From: an uncultured Kineosporia sp.
Lineage (GTDB): Bacteria > Actinomycetota > Actinomycetes > Actinomycetales > Kineosporiaceae
Direction: 5' to 3'
NCBI GenBank assembly: GCA_937859855.1
Contig: CALMAR010000001.1
Span: forward strand, 1 to 9,738
Length of the DNA stretch: 9,738 nucleotides
In this document: in pieces, positions 7,244-9,738 of the stretch
Layout of the letters: the number at the start of each line of letters is the position of its first letter
Numbering within the stretch: the first letter of the stretch is position 1
Position numbers and translations under genes: made by a program
Notes under the pieces: model-generated
What the model saw: the letters and a program-made list of their open reading frames with translations, nothing else
Database searches by the model: none
What the model was told of the DNA's origin: nothing

Positions 7244-8572
7244 TCATGCACAGACCGCTTGTTGCTCGACGGCCTCGACCGCCTCGACCGGTTGGACACG
7301 GGGGGTCTTGATCCAGGTGTTTCGGCGCAGCAGGATGCGGCTCCATGCTCTGACCGTTGTAATCGTCCACACGTAGGAATAGAGCGAGAACAGGATTGCG
7401 TAGGCAGGCACCTCCCACCATTTATAAGGGTGCCGTGAATGTTGTTGATAGGTGATCATGAACGTGACCAGGGGCGCGATACTGAAGCAGAACGAAACAG
7501 CCCGCAGCGGTGTGCCTTCAGGTAGGAACGACAGGAAGGTTGAGGTGACCTCCACCAGCCCGAAACTGGCTGCGATGGACAGTGCCATGCTGGTGGCGAT
7601 AATGGCGACGGTGACCACGAGGAACAGGTAGAGCACGAGATCCAACCGGCCCGCTCGCGAGGCGCCGCGCGCGTGAGCGAGTCGCGGGATGTGGTTCCAG
7701 CATTGGTAGTGACCCTGAATCCAGCGAGTTCGTTGTCTCAACAACGGTTTCCAAGAGGTCAAGCCCTGTTGGGCCACGGTCGTGTGGTGGCAGAACCGAG
7801 TGCGCCACCCGGACTCGACCAGCCGCAGCCCCAGATCCAGGTCTTCGGTGAGCGCTGTGGATGTCCACGGAGTTCCTTGCAGCGAGGCAAGCGCGGACAG
7901 GCGGGTGAACTGACCATTGCCGCCCAGTCCAGAGGAGCCGATCCGATCACGGGCAATTTGAACCAGGTAGGTGAACCCGACGAATTCCATGTCCTGCATT
8001 CGCGCCAGGGCATTCTCGGCGGCGTTGTATATGCGGACGCCGATCTGAGTCGAACCGACTGATGGGTTGGCGAAATACGGAGCGACGACCTCGAGTGAGT
8101 CCGTCTCCAGGCGTCCGTCGGCGTCCACGATGACGAAGATGATGTCTGCTTGCGACCGACCGCCGAGCCACTCGTCCTCCTTCTCAAAGGCTTCGCTGAT
8201 GGCGCGGTAGGCATGGTTGAGCACGTCGCTCTTGCCCCGGCCGCCCTGGTCCGGCGTCCGGCTCACGAGCCGAATCCAGCTGTCCCCCTGTGCGTGTCGG
8301 GCAACGATCCTTCCGGTGGCGTCGGTGGATGCGTCGTCAATGACCAGAATCCGGTACTCACCGGAGAATTCGAGCGACTGAAGATTGGTGATCGTCGAAT
8401 CGATGACTTGCTCTTCGTTGCGGGCGGGGACGACGATCACCATCAGCGGCGGATTCCACTCGGCGGGGGCCTTGGGTCGCGGCGGACGGACCAGTGATAT
8501 GAAGAACAGCGCAATATAATAGAAGACGACGGCCGCGGTGAACCAGGCGGCCCAGGTCAGATTGATATGCAT
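7244..8572 (-). CDS. Membrane GT2 family glycosyltransferase, processive-synthase type
   Basis: The 442-residue protein has the layout of polysaccharide synthases of the cellulose/hyaluronan/PNAG synthase superfamily. One N-terminal membrane segment (about 8-28) precedes a cytoplasmic GT-A domain with PARNEE (49-54), the nucleotide-binding DD at 79-80, the metal-binding DAD at 150-152, the TED at 242-244 (Asp244 as likely base) and QRTRW at 280-284, the QxxRW motif of processive enzymes. About three membrane segments follow (311-338, 356-376, 387-412). No PilZ domain is present. It should polymerise a UDP-sugar and move the chain across the membrane; the sugar is not readable from sequence. 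The upstream epimerase overlaps this start by 16 nt, so a ManNAc or other amino-sugar polymer is plausible. AAGGA lies 5 nt before the ATG. The tail repeats V-E-A from a 9-bp DNA repeat at 7272-7289. Confidence 0.85.
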   Translation of the reverse strand: MHINLTWAAWFTAAVVFYYIALFFISLVRPPRPKAPAEWNPPLMVIVVPARNEEQVIDSTITNLQSLEFSGEYRILVIDDASTDATGRIVARHAQGDSWIRLVSRTPDQGGRGKSDVLNHAYRAISEAFEKEDEWLGGRSQADIIFVIVDADGRLETDSLEVVAPYFANPSVGSTQIGVRIYNAAENALARMQDMEFVGFTYLVQIARDRIGSSGLGGNGQFTRLSALASLQGTPWTSTALTEDLDLGLRLVESGWRTRFCHHTTVAQQGLTSWKPLLRQRTRWIQGHYQCWNHIPRLAHARGASRAGRLDLVLYLFLVVTVAIIATSMALSIAASFGLVEVTSTFLSFLPEGTPLRAVSFCFSIAPLVTFMITYQQHSRHPYKWWEVPAYAILFSLYSYVWTITTVRAWSRILLRRNTWIKTPRVQPVEAVEAVEQQAVCA

Positions 8573-9738
8573 GATTTTCCTTGGGGCTTAAGACGTGAAT
8601 CGCGGGCCTTGTGCGGCGCCGAATGAGATGGACGCGAATACGCCAGGTCGCCCACGAGACGGCTGACGATCCGTCCGGCAGCGTTGCCGTCTCCGAAAGG
8701 ATTGGCAGGCCTGGCCATGCGCTGATAGTGCTCTGAGTCGGTGAGCAGGAGTGAGACTGCCGCCTCCAGCTCCGCCGGATCGGTGCCAACAAGACAGGCG
8801 CAGCCCGCTTGGACCGCTTCGGGCCGCTCGGTGGTGTCCCGTACTACCAGGACCGGCTTCCCAAGCGTGGGCGCCTCCTCCTGCACCCCGCCCGAATCGG
8901 TGACCACCAGGTCGGCGGTTGCGAGCGTAGCCGTGAAGTCGAAGTAGTGCAGCGGTTCGATCAGCCGCACATTCGGTTTCCGTTCCAGGACAGACATAAC
9001 CGAGGAACGCACAGCTGGATTGGGGTGTACGGGAAACACCACCTCGAGATCGTGCTGGATGGTCAGACGGCCCACCGCAGCGGCCAATCCGGTCATCACG
9101 CTGCCTTGGTTTTCCCGGCGATGGAGCGTCAGCAACAGCCGCCGCCGCGACGAACCGTACGTGCGGAACGATGACACGCCGGTTGATCTTTCCAACACCC
9201 ATAAGAGGTTGTCGATGACGGTGTTACCCGTTACCTCGACAGTGCTTTCGTCGATCCCTTCCTCCAGCAGGGCGTTTCGCGCCCCTACGGTCGGAGCGAA
9301 GTGCCAGGTCGCCAACCGCGAGATGAGTTGCCGGTTGGCTTCCTCGGGGAAAGGATTGTCACGTCGCCCCGAGCGTAGTCCTGCCTCCACATGGGCTATC
9401 GGTACGCCCGCATAGAACCCGGCCAGGGCACCCGCGAGCGCGGTCGTCGTGTCACCCTGAACAACGAGCAGATGCGTTCTGTGCGCGGCCAATTCGGCAG
9501 AGACGGCTTCGAGTAGCCGCGCCGTCAACGACGACAACGACTGGGAGGGCCGCATCACCGCCAGATCTGCGTCCGCCGGAGCCTCCAACCCGGGAAGCAG
9601 GTCATCGATCAACTCGCGGTGCTGGCCCGAACTCACGACACGTACCTGCTCACCGGCCGCGCGCAGTGAGCGGACGACGGGGGCGAGCTTGATCGCTTCG
9701 GGGCGGGTGCCCACCCGGCCCATCGTCGTGGACGCGCG
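8557..9738 (-). CDS. wecB: UDP-N-acetylglucosamine 2-epimerase (non-hydrolysing), 5' partial
   Basis: The product interconverts UDP-GlcNAc and UDP-ManNAc in the cytoplasm, supplying ManNAc for surface polysaccharides. Counting from the ATG at 9723, it has GTRPEA at 5-10, SGQH at 32-35, QGDTTT with Asp91, HVEAGLR with Glu113, PEEANR with Glu127, HRREN with His201 and a DSGGVQEE loop at 276-283. Asp91, Glu113, Glu127 and His201 correspond to Escherichia coli WecB Asp95, Glu117, Glu131 and His213, with matching spacing for the first three. That ATG would leave the first beta strand shorter than usual and has no ribosome binding site before it; the frame stays open to the window edge (R-A-S-T-T before Met), so the true start is probably just outside. 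The last 16 nt overlap the GT2 start. The C-terminal 25 or so residues, rich in Ser, Lys and Arg, extend beyond the normal fold. The gene symbol is by family resemblance. Confidence 0.9.
   Translation of the reverse strand, partial: RASTTMGRVGTRPEAIKLAPVVRSLRAAGEQVRVVSSGQHRELIDDLLPGLEAPADADLAVMRPSQSLSSLTARLLEAVSAELAAHRTHLLVVQGDTTTALAGALAGFYAGVPIAHVEAGLRSGRRDNPFPEEANRQLISRLATWHFAPTVGARNALLEEGIDESTVEVTGNTVIDNLLWVLERSTGVSSFRTYGSSRRRLLLTLHRRENQGSVMTGLAAAVGRLTIQHDLEVVFPVHPNPAVRSSVMSVLERKPNVRLIEPLHYFDFTATLATADLVVTDSGGVQEEAPTLGKPVLVVRDTTERPEAVQAGCACLVGTDPAELEAAVSLLLTDSEHYQRMARPANPFGDGNAAGRIVSRLVGDLAYSRPSHSAPHKARDSRLKPQGKSCISI
8578..8582 (-). promoter_or_regulatory. Ribosome binding site of the GT2 gene inside wecB
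   Basis: AAGGA, read on the minus strand, lies 5 nt before the ATG at 8572 and within the last codons of the epimerase gene. With the 16-nt gene overlap this supports the chosen start and translational coupling of the two genes. Confidence 0.7.

Noticed and set aside
7673..9415. Several plus-strand open frames opposite the GT2 and wecB genes
   Set aside because: They are antisense readings of two genes with full sets of family motifs on the minus strand; their products are low-complexity Arg/Pro/Ser-rich and have no plausible starts.
9709..9723. ATG at 9723 as the true wecB start
   Set aside because: There is no purine-rich ribosome binding site in the 15 bases before it, the frame stays open to the edge, and the first beta strand before GTRPE would be about three residues shorter than in E. 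coli WecB. The gene is treated as partial.

Overview
The window comes from a high-GC Gram-positive bacterium, most likely a soil actinomycete of the Streptomyces/Catenulispora kind. This rests on very GC-rich codon third positions, GTG and ATG starts with short purine-rich ribosome binding sites, and long secreted multidomain hydrolases whose signal peptides end in A-R-A. The genus cannot be fixed from the sequence alone.

Bases 1-7151, plus strand, hold three consecutive genes for secreted enzymes that together look able to digest beta-1,3-glucan (laminarin-like or fungal cell-wall glucan). The first, cut by the left edge, is a GH55-type exo-beta-1,3-glucanase. After 54 bp comes a GH64-type beta-1,3-glucanase with two N-terminal F5/8 type C (discoidin, CBM32-like) modules. 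After a 257-bp gap comes a 1098-residue GH3 beta-glucosidase with two N-terminal F5/8 type C modules, a fibronectin-III-like domain and a C-terminal putative-Ig domain. The inferred division of labour is: GH64 cuts chains into oligosaccharides, GH55 trims ends, and GH3 releases glucose. The shared modules would hold the enzymes on the same substrate.

Bases 7244-9738, minus strand, hold a two-gene polysaccharide-synthesis unit that converges on the GH3 gene: a non-hydrolysing UDP-GlcNAc 2-epimerase (wecB type, cut by the right edge) overlapping by 16 nt a membrane GT2 glycosyltransferase with processive-synthase motifs. The 92 bp between the two blocks contain an AT-rich patch with an imperfect hairpin that looks like a terminator for the minus-strand unit.

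The most unusual structure is inside the GH3 gene. Its two F5/8 type C modules are a direct duplication, 352 bp each at a 405-bp period, with only five differences and one amino-acid change. The first copy carries a cysteine whose usual partner is absent, which suggests that the second module was recently copied over the first. I found no phage-defence system, CRISPR array, RNA gene, insertion sequence or clearly new system. No sugar transporter or transcription factor for the glucanase block lies inside the window.
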